Assembly (NCBI GenBank): GCA_023213395.1 | Contig: CM041465.1 | Coordinates: forward strand, 82,219,741 to 82,283,740 | Length of the DNA: 64,000 nt | Reading direction: 5' to 3' | Origin: Cycas panzhihuaensis | Taxonomy: Eukaryota; Cycadophyta | Shown here: one piece after another, positions 47,855-58,862 of the stretch | Layout: every line of letters starts with the position of its first letter | Numbering within the stretch: position 1 is the stretch's first letter | The notes under the pieces: generated by a model | Databases searched by the model: none | What the model was told of the DNA's origin: nothing | What the model saw: the letters and a program-made list of their open reading frames with translations, nothing else | Position numbers and translations under genes: made by a program

Positions 47855-48562
47855 TTGCTATGACACAAGGAAACCCAAGAGTTTGCCTGAAATGAGAGCA
47901 AACACGTATTTAAGCGGGTTCAAACTGATGTGATACTTATGGCACCGTGTGAAGATGGCCCACAAGTCGGAGGGATGATGGGCTCTGGTATGTGAAAGAC
48001 CCATCATGTTATCCATGAAGACCTCCAACGTGTTGTTAATGAGGTCGTAGAAAATGAAATGCATGGCTCTCTAATAGGTAGCCCCTGCATTCTTAAGACC
48101 AAAGGGCATTGCCTTGTAGGCAAAGGTACCCCATGGTGTAATGAAGGCCATCTTGTGGTGGTTTTCAGGAGAAATCTGGATTTGGTTATAGCCGGAGAAG
48201 CCGTCCATTAAGGACTTGACCTCGAATCCGGCCGTACGATCAATTATTTGATCAATAAAAGGGAGAGGAATGTTGTCCTTAGGACAAGTGTTGTTTATGT
48301 CGCAGAAGTCAACACATATGCAAATGGTCCCGTTCTTTTTGGCAACGGGAATGATGTTCGTTACCCACTTAGGGTAATCGATGGAGGAAATGAGGCCTGC
48401 ATCCAAAATTTTTTCAACCTCCATCTTGATGACGGATGAAAGTTTGGGATGAAGAGGATGCTGCTTCTGATGCACAGGGTGAGCATCAGGAATAGTCGTA
48501 AGGTTGTGCATGATAATGGAGGGGTCAATTCCCTTCATGTCGGAGTAGTCCCACGTGAACAC
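47855..48562 (-). pseudogene. T2 reverse transcriptase
   Basis: The stretch 48071-48562 holds the N-terminal RT blocks: KMEVEKILDAGLISSIDYPK, NIIPVAKKNGTICICVDFCD, PKDNIPLPFIDQIIDRTAGF, SLMDGFSGYNQIQISPE and PWGTFAYKAMPFGLKNAGAT. After one stop (replacing Gln), 47858-48064 continues with FYDLINNTLEVFMDNMMGLS, where the second active-site Asp has become Asn, and LNPLKYVFALISGKLLGFLV. It is closely similar to T3 throughout. Confidence 0.85.
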
Positions 48563-50212
48563 ATCGTGGAATTCCTAGAACAGAAGGGAGTATTCCCTTA
48601 CTTCGTCAGGAGTACATTTCGCCCCTACCTTAATGATCTTACCCGGGGCAAGGACTATGTCCTGAGTTGCCCCCATACACATAGCATTCTCCTCCTCGAA
48701 ATGAAGGGGGGTAAGATCAACGGGAAGAGACGAAACAAAAGAAGGGATCGAGTCGTCTAGTGTAGACCCAATCGCTAAGACCTTGTGGTGGCCAAGCTTA
48801 TGGTGACCAGAAGGTAAATTGGGCATGGAGCCAGCTAAGTGCTCCAGCAAAGCCTTGTCGTCCTCGAAGTAGTCCACCCCATGGATGACCTAACTTCGAA
48901 TGGATGAGGTGCGGGATGGCAGGGGAGCGATAGGACTAGTATGGCCTGTAAGCTGCCCAACATCCCTAAGGGACTCTAAGGGAGAGTTAAGGAAAGATCC
49001 CTCGTAAAAAGCAAGAGGGAAACTCTTAATTCCATCACTTGTGGAAGGTGATGGATGGGGAGAACCAGGATTCTACTGGTCAACACTAGAAATGGTATGT
49101 GATATGAGAAAATGATTGGGCTCTCTGATAAAAGGAGTCCTAGGTGGAGACCTAGAATGAGAAGAGTGCCCTCCACCAGTGCGAAGGAAGGAAATAGGAT
49201 GAGGAAGGTTTTCATCCTCACTATAGGACCCATTACCGTCAAACATGGTGAGGTATCCATAGCTTCCGACACCGATGGGGGCAAAATGAGTCAAGTCAGA
49301 AGAAGAAGATGCAGGATCTTCTTCATGACAAGAGGGATCGGGGATACCGATCGAGCAGGCCAAGGCATGACTAGAAGGGTTTTTACTTCCCTTCGTATGG
49401 CCATGGCTCGCCTGGGTAAAAGGTCTAGTTTGTTTAGTGAGCGGTCACTCACGGGAGACAACTCTCATTTATCCGTTGTGGACAAACTTAAGTTGCCCCC
49501 AACGGGTGGAACACATGACTCCCATTTGGTCAAGCCATGGTTGACCCAGAAGAAGGTTGTAATCAACATCAACATTGAGGACAACGATGTCGGTAAGGAC
49601 AGTCTTATCCTCGAGGGTAAGAGGTATCGAGACAGATCCCAGGGGAGTCTTCTCGCTACTGTCGTAACCCTAACATTGCCATGGATTAGGTTCCAAGGTA
49701 GAAATGCCAAGTTCTTACATGACAAGTAAGGGCATAGCATTGACAGAGGAACCATTGTCCATGAAGGTTATTCACAATGTGCAATCGGTAGTATCGATGG
49801 TAATCGTGAAAGGGAAGTTCTATCGGCATTCCCTTCCACTGGCTGGGGGAAGATCTCAGGGATCGAAGGAGATGACAGGTTCACAACTTTGGGTTGTGCC
49901 CAAAGCGTGAACAAGTGTGTCATTCAATCCTAAAGCTTCCAAAAGGAGTATTCGTTGCTTAGGGCATCTTCTCAAGACTTCCATGATAGACATCCTGGCA
50001 GCCACGGTAAGAAGCTCTTTGACCACAGAGAAAGGCCTACCCCTCCCTGTGGGTTGGGCAAGGGCTCTCCTAAAGTCAAAGTAACTGGGGCAGATGGGAA
50101 TGCTCTTAGGAAGCGCAGGAATCTCCAAAGGAACGGCTTCCAGAGGAGGATCAAGGTGCGACGTAGATGCAGAGGCACCAATTGCCTCTTTCACGGCTTG
50201 AGACCGAGTCAA
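48563..50212 (-). pseudogene. T2 protease and linker
   Basis: From 50212 it begins MTRSQAVKEAIGAS and passes FSVVKELLTVAARMSIMEVL. The protease loop follows, MDNGSSVNAMPLLVM near 49720-49765, with the catalytic Asp and D-N-G-S-S intact, then LLGQPWLDQMG near 49540. The linker (48976-49363) carries FAPIGVGSYGYLTMF, and 48575-48877 carries VDYFEDDKALLEHL, both shared with T3. Open frames on the plus strand here, such as 49112-49729, are antisense shadows. Confidence 0.75.
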
Positions 50213-50239
50213 GGCATAGAGGGGAGTGGTCTTAAGTAT

Positions 50240-52450
50240 CTAAATCACCTTCTTTCCCTTGTTATAGGACCGCGAAGGTGAAGGAGCATGGCGGTCAGGG
50301 GAGCGCGAAGAGGAAGATGAACCTTGCACACCCTTCCCTCTACCATACGAAGGGTGAGAATCAGGGGATCTATCCCAATTCCAGTTGTTTCTTTGTTGAA
50401 TATTACGATAAAGATCCCCATGTTTGGGGAACGGATCCCTATGAACGGGTTGATCGAGATTAGGCCTCAATGCCCGTCTAGGAGACAAATCATGTGGCAG
50501 GGCATCACGTGGGTGTTACGCCCAATAATATGAGTCATCGTGAAAACATTCCCCATGGATGGAGCACCACCTCTTCTCAAGGGAAGGATCGACTCTCCTT
50601 ACTTGAGAAGGTTGGGTGCCACCCCCTTTGGGGGGAATGGCATGAGAAGCCTATTGAATTGGTTTGTAGGAGGTTGGCGATGAAGGGGATTAGAGTTTAA
50701 GCTCCTTCATCATACGCTCGAATGAGCATATAGCAGAAGTAAGGGGATCCAAAGTCCTCTCAGTAAGATGAGAGGTAGACCTGGCAGGTTACGAAGGTTT
50801 GGTTTCCTTGGCTAGGGGAGGTGCCTCATGACATTGTGAGGGCTTAAGAGGCCTCTTGAGTCTGGCTTGGATCTTAATAGCCTCTAACGCTAAGCACTTC
50901 GTGATCACAGAGTCACATGTGGTTGCCCCCATTTTGAGGACTTCCACATGCACTTCGAGGTGAAGTGCATTAACGAAAAGATCTCACTTCAACTCCTCAG
51001 GCAACGTGGCCTTCGTAGAGTGAAGGAGATCATGGAATCGTCGCACAAAGTCATGATTCATTTCATCGTGACCTTGTTTGAGTGAAAGGAGTGATTTCAT
51101 TCCGCTCTCAAATGGACGGGCTACATCAAAGTAATTAACGAATTCGTCCACCAATTGCTAGAATGAAGAAATAGAATGGGCAGGGAGACGGTAGAACCAT
51201 TTGAGGGCATTGCCTTGCAAGGATCACAGAAACAGCTTTATTAGGATGTGGTCGTAAGCCCAGTAGTCTATGCACATCATAGAGAAACTACGCACGTGCT
51301 TAGCTGGGTCTTGGAACGAAGTTTCGTCGAATTTGGAAACTTCAGGAGGGTGAGTTGGCAGGTTAGTCCTTAATGCCTTAATAAATAACAGCGTTGACCT
51401 ATAGTCCATGAAGGGACGTGTCCTTACCTGGGCCAAAGGATAGACGAACGGTAAAGAAATAGGAATGGATGGGGGTGGTAAACCCATCCCTCCTCGGGGA
51501 AACACCCCTTGTTAGAAAGGAGGTTGCGGATAAATGCCTTGGAACGGAGGCATACTCCCTTGCGAAGGCGCGGTAAAAGGAGTTGCACTGGATGGTGGAA
51601 ATGAAGGGTGCGGGACCGAATTCTGCCCATATGGGCCACCCGTAGGTGGTGCAACCCCATATGGGTGTAACAGGTCCATCCCATAAGCTGGGAGATGGTT
51701 TCCCCTACCCTGCCCCCAAGGTTGAGATGCATAACCCAGGGGCAAGTAAAGGGAAGGACCACCGGATGGGTTTTGAACATACGTGGGAGCGGGTCCCATG
51801 TAGTTAGCAGTAGTAGCATTAGTAGGACCTCGAGGCCTACTAGGAAACGCATGTGCCACGTTTGAAGGTGGCGCATTCGTTTGACTCGGGAACAACATGC
51901 TAACCCCAAGTTGGAGAAAGGACATGCCAAGAACGGGTCCTGAAGAAGCAGGACCGTGGCTAGGAATAGATGGTACAACACTTGTCTTGGGAGCCAGTGT
52001 AGACACAACATGGGACAGCTGCGCACAGGTGGAAGGATCATTTGTTGTAGGAGGCGCAAGTGCGGATGAAGAAGGTGCTCCACCGCGCAAAGCTTCTTCA
52101 AACCACCTGGGACGTGGTTCATAGCGAGTTGTCTGAAAGTACTCATTGATCGCTTCAACCACGTCAGCAGGAGGGGTATCCTCATAGTTATACGAGGTCG
52201 ATGGGATCTCGAATGTTGGGGACCCCTCAGGGCGCTCCTCATAAGATTCACCAATCGGATGGTGAGTCTCGTGAAGAGGTGAGTCTTCTACTACATGAGC
52301 AGAAAGATGAAGGTCAGAAGGGTGAAACTAGTTACCCGAATAATACATGGGATCGTTACCCTCATGGGTGGATCTCAGAACAGACGCGGGAAACTCTTGA
52401 GTTCCTGAGACCATGGTATGTTAGGCCCAATCAGACTGGTAACTTTTCAT
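50240..52450 (-). pseudogene. T2 gag, degenerate
   Basis: The start at ATG 52450-52448 (MKSYQSDWA) matches T3 MEGYPSD in place. The open stretch 51512-52162 is the Pro/Ser-rich N-terminal half (MVEAINEYFQTTRYEPRPRW to GIYPQPPF). After a stop, 51224-51505 carries the gag domain start (PPEVSKFDETS, MMCIDYWAYDHILIKLFL), continuing past stops through KWFYRLPAHSISSF, FVNYFDVARPFESG and LLHSTKATLPEELK. A zinc motif EKRWCSIHGECFHDDSYY lies near 50530-50585, then an Arg/Ser-rich tail ends SPSRSYNKGKKVI. A longer overlapping open frame at 51424-52254 is out of phase and lacks this similarity. Confidence 0.8.
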
Positions 52451-52696
52451 TGTCGAATCAGGATCCGACGACAGAAGGGAACAATACGATGGGTCTTCTA
52501 ACAATGGTGGCAGACCTCGCAAGCGACACAAAAAACGTCGCATGCAACGCCTTTACAAATATTGTTAGAAGAAAGCGAAAGGGGTATGAAATAGGTATGT
52601 TGGGGGCTGCCCAACTGAAAAGCAAGATAAGAAAGCTGCCTAAAAGTAAGAACACCAACGGGAAAGGGAAGCGAGACTAGTTCCCTTACTGGCAGT

Positions 52697-52714
52697 TCCC
52701 CAATATGGTTGCTA
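52697..52714 (-). other. T2 primer-binding site
   Basis: Minus strand TAGCAACCATATTGGGGA, one base after the LTR end. Compared with T1 it shows G-to-A at two positions and one C-to-T, which would weaken primer pairing. Confidence 0.7.
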
Positions 52715-52715
52715 G

Positions 52716-55292
52716 TAAAACACTGTCCACGAGGTGGTATCCCTATGTTTAGCAAGAGAATGGGTTACGCAAGACTAGGTTGGGCTAAACATCAAAGACT
52801 CACCTCGCAGGGCATCCGTATGCCAGAGCGCAGATTCAGGAGCTATAGAGGTGCCTGGTTGCTTCCAGGTAGTTACAAAAGGCAATGCCTTCCTACCCCT
52901 CAGATGGCCGGCAAGAGGAGGAAAGAGCCTGGCAAGTTGCGTCTTCTCAAGGAGATGAGAAGGAAACACGAGGGTGAGGTGCACGTGTAACATGGCGTCT
53001 AGGTATAGGCTGGCTAAAAGAGCAAGGTATGGGTAGTTCTAGCATGAAATGAACTATCTAAATATGCTAGGTTAACCACTAAATAAAAGATATACAAAGA
53101 AGCAAATGTATATTCTTCTCCTCTTTTCAGTCTCATATGTGTTTCTTACTATACAAGCATGTGCACAAAGAACAACACTATGAAGAAAATATACAAGGAT
53201 AAGAAAAATACCTAGACCAGCGTCTGAATAGAGCGCTACGCATCTCTCCGCTTCTCGCTCCTTCTCATTCCACTTGTTGCACATGCGAAACCGATCGGCG
53301 ATGGATGTCGTGAATGACCGAAGAGGGGCTAGCTTACCTCCCCAATGTATGCAAGAAGCGAATGGCAAATAATGGAAAATAACGGAAAGCAACAAATATG
53401 GAACTAACCTACAATGGGTTTGTTTCATACGCGACTTCATAAATGCGAGATCCTGCCAATCCAATAGACAAGTATCTCCTTCTTGGAAGAGGGGTCACAA
53501 AATAGATCTAGTATATATATCTAAACTTAAAAGAAACAGAATCAAACTAAGTTAAGCGTATGCATATTATTTAATGAAATGACTTCCAACAAAGTTTCCG
53601 CAAACAGTTATCGCAAATGACACCCAAAACAAGAGTATAGCCTCGGGATGGCTAACTCACCCACGAAAAGTCTCCACTTAGCCTTAGGAAAGGAAAACAA
53701 ACTTGCAGGAATAGCATGGGGCAGCGAACAATGAGAAGGAAAAAATGAAGGAGAAGTAGGCAGGCGCACCCAAAAGATGAAGTGCTACGGGCAGCAAATC
53801 GTCTGAATGGATGGGTTGCAGGTTGCAAGCCAACGAATAACGATTTTGGGGCTTATGAGATGCCCAAAAGCAGCAAGTAGGGGTTGGAACCAGCAAGGCA
53901 AGGGGCTTCCAATGGTGTTTCAGATGTAGGAGTAGATTCCCAAGTCTCTAACCAAGCTCTAAGAGAGGCAATGGGTGTAGGGGGAAAGGAAATAAGGGTT
54001 TAGACCCTTGGAGAGAAGGTCTGCAAGGGGGACTGGCCCCGCCTTTCTCCCTCAAATTCCCTTTGTGTAACCCCTCACACGACCACCTTAGGCAGGCTTG
54101 CAAGACCGTATGGGGAGGCTCTACAATCCACAAATCTAGAAATCTAGTAACAAATTAAGTAAGGAATCAAGAAAGTAAATAATTTAGGCCTTTATTCATG
54201 AAAAACTGTAAAAAGTAGCATAAAGAATGAAGTAAACAAGTAAGGTACCTTGTAGGGAGGAGAAGAAGTATGTATCTGCTGGAAAACAATAGGAAAAAAC
54301 TAACATTCAGTAAGGTTTAGTGGCAGGTTTGGAAGAGGAGACCAATGTGTGAAAAATCCTGTGAGTTAGGGCCCTTTGAAGCTTGTCCTTTTGGGAGACC
54401 TTGAAGAATATCCTCCTTGTAACTTTGTAAACCTGCAAAAAGATGTAGAGCTTGTTGTTCCTAGGCAATAGAGACAACAATAGTCTCTGGTAAAGAGCAG
54501 CAGTTGTGAATCTTGTTCTACAGTAGTTTTCTGTGGAAGATTTTGTAGAGTTTCTTGTAAAAAATGAGCTAGGAATCTTTGAAAATAAAGAAGACTTTTG
54601 GTTTTATCCCCTGCTCACTGCAAGTGAACATTGGGGATCTCAGGGCAATTCAAATGCACAGGTGCCATGCGGCAGTTCCGCGAAAAAAGTGAAAACTATT
54701 GCGTGATTTTAAAAAACTTTTTCAAACAGTCGTACCGTGGTAAACTTCGCGGTACCGTGGCAAAGATCGTGGTACTGCTAAGTTTACAGCAGTACGAACC
54801 TGGAAACAAAAAATAAGTAAAAACCAGGGTTAAGAGCAAAATAGAGAGCAAATCAAGGCTGGAAACAGCTGGGAGGAGTACCCAAGTGATGGACAAGTGG
54901 CTAGGAAAGTGAACTGGGTCTCAACCAAGGATTCAATCAGACTTGGAAGAGACTGCAACATGCATAAGGTGTCATAAAAGTATAAACACGACTGGCTGGG
55001 GCATCCTGAGCGGCCATGGAGACGAAATGGTGGATGTGTGCCATATGGGATGTAACATTTGCCAAAGAATGCCCCCACTATGAGTCGTCATAGGCTAAAA
55101 GGCGTGCAGTAAGCACATGCAAAGTGATCAAGCAAGAAGGCAATGAAAACATACAGATGTCAGGCAATCATGCGTCAGGTAGTCTACACTAAACAATCTT
55201 AGTCAAATAGGAGTGAAGCGAGAACCGGAAACATATACCTGAGCTTACCTGAGTCGATTTGTCTCGAGTCCATTCCCGGTAGCCGGGAAACA
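52716..55292 (-). repeat. T2 5' LTR
   Basis: On the plus strand it starts TAAAACACTGTCC (TG has become TA) and ends GGGAAACA. The partner of 38649-41228. It contains the hairpin at 54772-54795. Confidence 0.9.
54772..54795. repeat. LTR hairpin, right-LTR version
   Basis: GTACTGCT, loop AAGTTTAC, AGCAGTAC: a perfect 8-bp stem, with three base pairs changed on both arms relative to 40707-40730. Confidence 0.85.
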
Positions 55293-55961
55293 AGTGCCAA
55301 ACCTCTTATTAACATATTAAAGAAGGGAGCCTCATTTGTTTGGTCGGCTAAGGCCCAACAAGCTTTTGAAAGACTTAAAGAAGCCCTCGCTTCCACTCTA
55401 ACGTCGACACTCCCTCACTTTGATAAGCCCTTCATTATCTATACCTCGGTGACCAATGAGTCCTTGGGCACTATGCTGGCTCAGGAGGATGATTCGAGAA
55501 CCGATAAAGCCATATACTTCATCAGCCGCACCCTCGTAGCTACTGAGCTTAACTATTCTCCAGCCGAGAAGGAATGCCTCTCATTGGTCCACACAACCAA
55601 GAAGTTTAGACACTACTTGCTCAAAAACATCACTAAGGTGATCGTTCAATCCAATCCCTTGTGTTATTTACTCACCCATTCTAACATAATAGGTAGGACT
55701 GGTCGTTGGGTCGTCCTCCTTCAGGAGTTCGATCTCCATATCGTCAATAGGAAATCGAAGAAGGGGATGATAGTGGAAGAACAACTTACGGATGCTCTTG
55801 TCCCTCACTCATTCGATGCTCCCATTAACGACTCTCTCCCTGATGAGTCTATCTTGACCATTCAGGGCACTCCTTCCCATCCACTCATTGATAGTGAGTG
55901 GTATGGTGACATCCTTCGGTACCTTACTCAGTAGCAGTATTGCCCAGAAGCTAATAATAAG
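55293..55961 (+). pseudogene. T3 RT end and RNase H (continuation after T2)
   Basis: It resumes T3 pol directly after T2. The first codons give KPLINILKKGASFVWSAKAQ, then TSVTNESLGTMLAQEDD, AIYFISRTLVATELNYSPAE, ECLSLVHTTKKFRHYLL, LQEFDLHIVNRKSKKGMIVE and DSEWYGDILRYLTQ before a stop. The catalytic Asp expected in ATDES reads Asn (VTNES), a G-to-A change. The last codons before 55966 run into the copia LTR; the integrase is outside the window. Confidence 0.85.
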
Positions 55962-55966
55962 GTTAG

Positions 55967-56544
55967 TATTGGATATTGTGACAATAATTGTTTAAGGCTA
56001 AAATTTTGGCATGTTTTCGGCACGATTTCCCCCCCAATCTTTCTCGGGGTTTTCTAAGGGGAGCAGGAGCCCCCGACCCAAAAAATTAGCCTTGTAAACC
56101 TTATTAAAATATAAAGAGAATCAAGGTCGTTCGATACAAATACCCTAGATTCTACAGTTGAGATTCATGCCTTGGATGTCCCTCTTATGTAGCTCATTTT
56201 AGAGCTTTTCTTATTAGATGTTGAATGTAATGTAATGTATTGTGATAAGGGCAACGGTTGGTTGTTATTCCTGAGAGCACTCTACTACAAAGATGTATTA
56301 TTTCTCCATTCTCAAGTAATAAAGATCGATACCTTTCCTGTGTGGATGTTTCCCTAGCACATTGCTAGGGTTTTACCACATTATATCAGGTGCATATATG
56401 ATGTTTAGCTTGTATATTGATGTTATTGTATTATCTCTATTTTTAGAACTTGCATGTTAAATCTTAGTTTTGATTCCTATTACTAGTTACAAAATAGTTC
56501 AAATCTTATGGCGGTTTAAGGTTTGGGACCTTCTATTCTCAACA
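55967..56544 (+). repeat. Copia A 5' LTR (578 bp)
   Basis: It begins TATTGGATATTGTGAC (TG has become TA) and ends TATTCTCAACA. It matches 60590-61234 except for a GC-rich segment that is shorter here. Confidence 0.9.
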
Positions 56545-56546
56545 AG

Positions 56547-56559
56547 TGGTATCAAAGCC
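56547..56559 (+). other. Copia A primer-binding site
   Basis: TGGTATCAAAGCC, tRNA-iMet type with one change; unit B keeps TGGTATCAGAGCC. Confidence 0.85.
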
Positions 56560-56616
56560 ACTTTTTATTTTGCAGTGAGTCTGTTAAGGTTTTGGTGTCG
56601 ACTTTTCTACACCAAA

Positions 56617-57399
56617 ATGGCGAAACTAGCAGGTGTAAAGTTCAAGGTAGAGAAATTTAATGGCAAGAACAACTTTGAGTTGTGAAAGCTAAAAGCGCAT
56701 GATATTCTTATACAGCAGGGTTTGTACAAATCCCTTACAGGTAAATTGAAGAAATCCGCAGGTATGGACAATGATGATTGGGATGACTTAGACAAAAAGG
56801 CACTTAGCACAATACGATTATGCTTGGCAGATGAAGTCTTGTTTAACATCACAGGGGAAGAGACAGCAGTAGGATTATGGATCGGGTTAGAAGACATATA
56901 TATGACCAAATCAGTAATGAATTGAATCTACCTAAAGAGGTAACTGTATTCGTTAGGGATGAAGGAAGGTACAAAAATTACTGACCATTTAAATATTTTC
57001 AATACTCTTATTTGTCAATTAACTAGTATCAATGTTAAAATTAAGGATGAGGACAAGGTTGTTGCCTTATTATGCTCATTACCTGAATCCTAAGATAATA
57101 TTGTCACCTCAATTAGTTTTAACACTATAGATGTATTGGATTATGATTCTATTGTGAGTGCTTTGCTAATGGAAGAAGTACAGAGGAAATCTAGTTTTGA
57201 AACCTCCACACCAGAAGCCATGACAGTAAGGGGTAGAACGTTTAAGAGAGGACAAAACTCCAGGGATACATCGAGGTCCAAGTCAACGAGCAAAAAGAGT
57301 AATCTCAGGTGTTGGTATTGTAATAAGACTGATCACCTCAAGAAGGATTGTTACAAAGGAAGGAGTTCCAGAAAAAGGAAGATCCTACCAAAGAGGTGA
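56617..57399 (+). pseudogene. Copia A gag
   Basis: The start is ATG 56617 (MAKLAGVKFKVEKF), preceded by CACCAAA. The frame continues through stops (Trp to stop after NNFEL) to KRGQNSRDTSRSKSTSKKS and an intact zinc knuckle CWYCNKTDHLKKDC (C-x2-C-x4-H-x4-C) at about 57310-57352, which binds the RNA genome. A one-base deletion in an A-run just after the knuckle (CAAAGG, where unit B has CAAAAGG) shifts the frame before protease. Confidence 0.85.
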
Positions 57400-58421
57400 A
57401 TCAGGTGGACTCAAATCAAGGTATGGATGATGATGTATTGGTCTCTTGTAATGTTTCTCATTATCACCATGACTGGTTATTAGATTCAAATGCTTCGCAC
57501 CACATGTGTCCACACAAGAGTTGGTTCTCGTCATACTAACCTCTTGATGGTGGTGATGTGCTTATGGGAAATGAAATTTCTTGTAAGACAGTGGGCATTT
57601 GTAGCACCAGAATTAAGATGTTCGATGAGGTAGTCAGAATATTAACTGAGGTTAGACATGTACCTAATTTGAAAAGGAATCTAATTTCCTTGGGTGAATT
57701 ACATTCAGGTGGTTTTAAGCATACAGGTCATGAAGGAGTCCTAAAGATATCAAAGGGTGCCTTGGTTGTTATGAAAGCCTTAAAGAAAGGAAATCTTGAT
57801 ATTTTAATGGGAAGTACAGATGTCATCCAAGCAGCTACAACATCAAAGACTGCAGAAGATCTAGCTCAGTTATGGCATCAGAGACTTGGGCACATGAGTG
57901 AGAAAAGACTTAAGGTGCTGATAAACTGTAAGGTGCTTCCTAACTCGTAGCTTTCAGATTTGGCTTTCTATAAACATTGTATTTTTAGAAAGCATTGTAG
58001 ACTCAGGTTTAAAGTAGGGAGTCACACTAGTAAAGGTGTTCTAGATTACATACATTCAGATGTATGGGAACCAGCCCCTAAAATATCTTATGGAGGATCA
58101 TTATATTATGTCACATTTATAGATGATTTCTCCAAGAAGGTATGGGTCTATTTTTTGAAAAGGAAATCTGAAGTTTTCAGTGTGTTTAAGCAGTTCAAGG
58201 CTTTAGTTAAGAACAATACTGGTAAGACAATCAAATGTTTAAGAACTGACAATACAGGAAAGTTCAACTCCTTGGAGTTTGAGAACTATTGGAGAGAAGC
58301 TAGGATCGAAAGACACAAGACCACTAGCTATACTCTACAGCAAAATGGCATTACTGAGCGTATGAATAGGACACTCTTGGAAAGAGCAAGAAGCATGCTA
58401 AGTAATGCAGGAGTGAAGTAG
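57348..58421 (+). pseudogene. Copia A protease and integrase
   Basis: Protease: DWLLDSNASHHMCPH near 57471; the catalytic Asp is present, but the Gly of D-S-G-A is Asn. The pre-integrase block LWHQRLGHMSEKRL (57875 onward) and a zinc-binding part (HCIFRKHC) lead to the core: DYIHSDVWEPAP with the first Asp, FIDDFSKKVWVYFL, CLRTDNTGKFNSLEF with the second and QQNGITERMNRTLLERARSM with the Glu. All three catalytic residues survive. The frame goes on, with stops, to the C-terminal block WDPTTHKITINIDVVFDE (58668-58721). Confidence 0.85.
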
Positions 58422-58862
58422 GGCTTGTGGGCAGAAGCTGTTCAAACATCTTGCTATATGGTAAACATGTCACCATCACTTGCAATAGATTGCAAGATTC
58501 CTTAAGAGGTATGGACTGAACATCCATGTGATTATTCAAATTTAAATTTTTTTGGTTATGATGCTTATGCCTGGACTGACAAAAATAAACATTCAAAGTT
58601 AGACCCAAAATCCAAGAGGTATATCTTTGTTAGTTATGGTGATAAGGATGATGTGAAGGGATACAAGTTGTGGGATCCTACTACCCACAAAATCACCATT
58701 AACATAGATGTTGTATTTGATGAATCTCCTCTTCTAAAATTAAGCAGTGGAGAAGTTGAAATGAAACAGGAGCAACAAGCTGAACTTCAACAAGTTAAGT
58801 TTGAAATGCAGCCATCTGTAGAATCAAAAAATAGGAAGATCTTTCTGAAGATGAATCTATAA

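Larger units (their letters stand above)
38649..55292 (-). mobile_element. T2: complete Tat-like Ty3/gypsy retrotransposon nested in T3
   Basis: A 16.6-kb element inserted in the opposite orientation into T3 pol. Minus-strand order is 5' LTR (52716-55292), primer site, gag, protease, RT, RNase H, integrase, a 180-bp tandem repeat, an antisense PMD-like gene (plus strand), a second RNase H, polypurine tract and 3' LTR (38649-41228). The LTRs are about 2.58 kb and match at roughly nine in ten positions in the part I aligned, so T2 is younger than T1 and T3. Gag-pol is nearly one continuous frame with scattered stops. Confidence 0.9.
30817..55966 (+). mobile_element. T3: Tat-like Ty3/gypsy retrotransposon, 5' portion, split by T2
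   Basis: The plus-strand element runs from its 5' LTR (30817-33629) through gag, protease and RT up to 38648, where T2 interrupts it. It resumes at 55293 with the rest of pol (RNase H) to 55966, where a copia unit interrupts it again. The integrase and 3' LTR must lie beyond the window. T3 is the oldest of the three insertions here because the others sit inside it. It is closely related to T2: the LTR start, primer site and protein frame align. Its RT keeps both active-site aspartates, but several stops are present. Confidence 0.85.

Noticed and set aside
49112-49729. 205-codon plus-strand open frame
   Set aside because: Antisense to the T2 protease-linker coding region, with no motif; open by chance opposite a GC-richer coding strand.
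51424-52254. Longest open frame in the window (276 codons, minus strand)
   Set aside because: It is out of phase with the gag reading (51512-52162), which shows clear similarity to T3 gag; this frame has no similarity and is a shadow.
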